In this document: positions 63,944 through 64,000 of the stretch, in pieces
How positions within the stretch are numbered: position 1 is the first letter of the stretch
Layout: each line of letters starts with the position of its first letter
The notes under the pieces: generated by a model
Told to the model about the DNA's origin: nothing
The model's input: only the letters and a program-made list of their open reading frames with translations
Databases searched by the model: none
Made by a program: the position numbers and the translations under genes
NCBI RefSeq assembly: GCF_019655855.1
Contig: NZ_BPFX01000037.1
Span: 1-64,000 of the forward strand
Length of the DNA: 64,000 nt
Origin: Pseudomonas paralcaligenes
GTDB taxonomy: Bacteria; Pseudomonadota; Gammaproteobacteria; Pseudomonadales; Pseudomonadaceae
Reading direction: 5' to 3'

Positions 63944-63979
63944 CCCTCACCCCCAGCCCCTCTCCCAAAGGGAGAGGGG
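63944..63979. repeat. CCCTCTCCC-type REP hairpin after urtA
   Basis: CCCTCACCCCCAGCCCCTCT and the closing GGGAGAGGGG form one element of the family seen at 12566 and 32854. A facing partner, if any, lies outside the window. Confidence 0.8.
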
Positions 63980-64000
63980 TGACGGAGCGCCAGGCAACGT

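Overview
The window is 64 kb of GC-rich chromosome (codon use is strongly G/C at third positions throughout), almost certainly from a Pseudomonas (sensu lato, P. aeruginosa/P. resinovorans side of the genus). The strongest argument is gene order. The block speA - sui1 - nudix - DUF2333 - REC/GGDEF - chemoreceptor - dsbD - aroQ - accB - accC - prmA - DUF3426 - dusB - fis - purH - purD - retS matches, as I remember it, P. aeruginosa PA4839-PA4856. Protein motifs (RetS-type 7TMR-DISM hybrid kinase, MmsR/MmsA/MmsB, Rof, DUF4136 lipoproteins) and the dense intergenic REP-like repeats fit the same genus. No phage, plasmid, CRISPR, rRNA or tRNA was seen.

Layout. 1-3165: end of a TetR regulator, then a tightly overlapping efflux operon (lipoprotein HlyD adaptor, ABC ATPase, ABC-2 permease). 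3259-7471: DUF6279 lipoprotein, ung (convergent overlap), a six-unit tandem repeat array, a hotdog thioesterase, a Rof-like Rho antiterminator and an HDOD protein. 7472-15611: the valine/isobutyrate catabolic cluster, with divergent mmsR and mmsA, an orphan substrate-binding protein, acyl-CoA dehydrogenase, enoyl-CoA hydratase, 3-hydroxyisobutyryl-CoA hydrolase and mmsB. The mmsR-mmsA gap carries two direct repeats exactly 21 bp apart just in front of a -10 box, a very likely MmsR site. 15932-19348: two DUF4136 lipoproteins, a GNAT enzyme, a YdcZ-type permease and a membrane diguanylate cyclase. 19365-27699: penicillin-binding protein 1C and an alpha-2-macroglobulin lipoprotein, separated by a small membrane protein and a REP-associated transposase with its REP sequences on both sides. 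28015-29923: MATE exporter and DUF2214 protein.

30135-55063 is the conserved core described above. It differs from P. aeruginosa in having an MHS-type transporter inverted between purD and retS. That transporter is bordered by a 142-bp inverted-repeat element on the purD side, and retS ends in a 192-bp MITE-like element whose 4-bp target duplication contains the retS stop codon. 55322-63903: a MarC protein followed by an ATP-dependent urea utilisation locus: allophanate hydrolase (with a canonical -24/-12 sigma-54 promoter), urea carboxylase, a GntR/FCD regulator and the urea ABC transporter binding protein UrtA. Urea would be imported by Urt, carboxylated and hydrolysed to ammonia and CO2, under nitrogen control.

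At least six families of short intergenic inverted repeats occupy most longer gaps. The most unusual local structure is at 58087-58248. The first 12 codons of the urea carboxylase gene occur twice, and an 18-bp inverted copy between them places the ribosome binding site and start codon in the loop of a perfect hairpin. This could be a translational switch, a recent mutation or an assembly artefact. A 14-base match to an Illumina adapter end lies only 23 bp upstream and must be excluded first.
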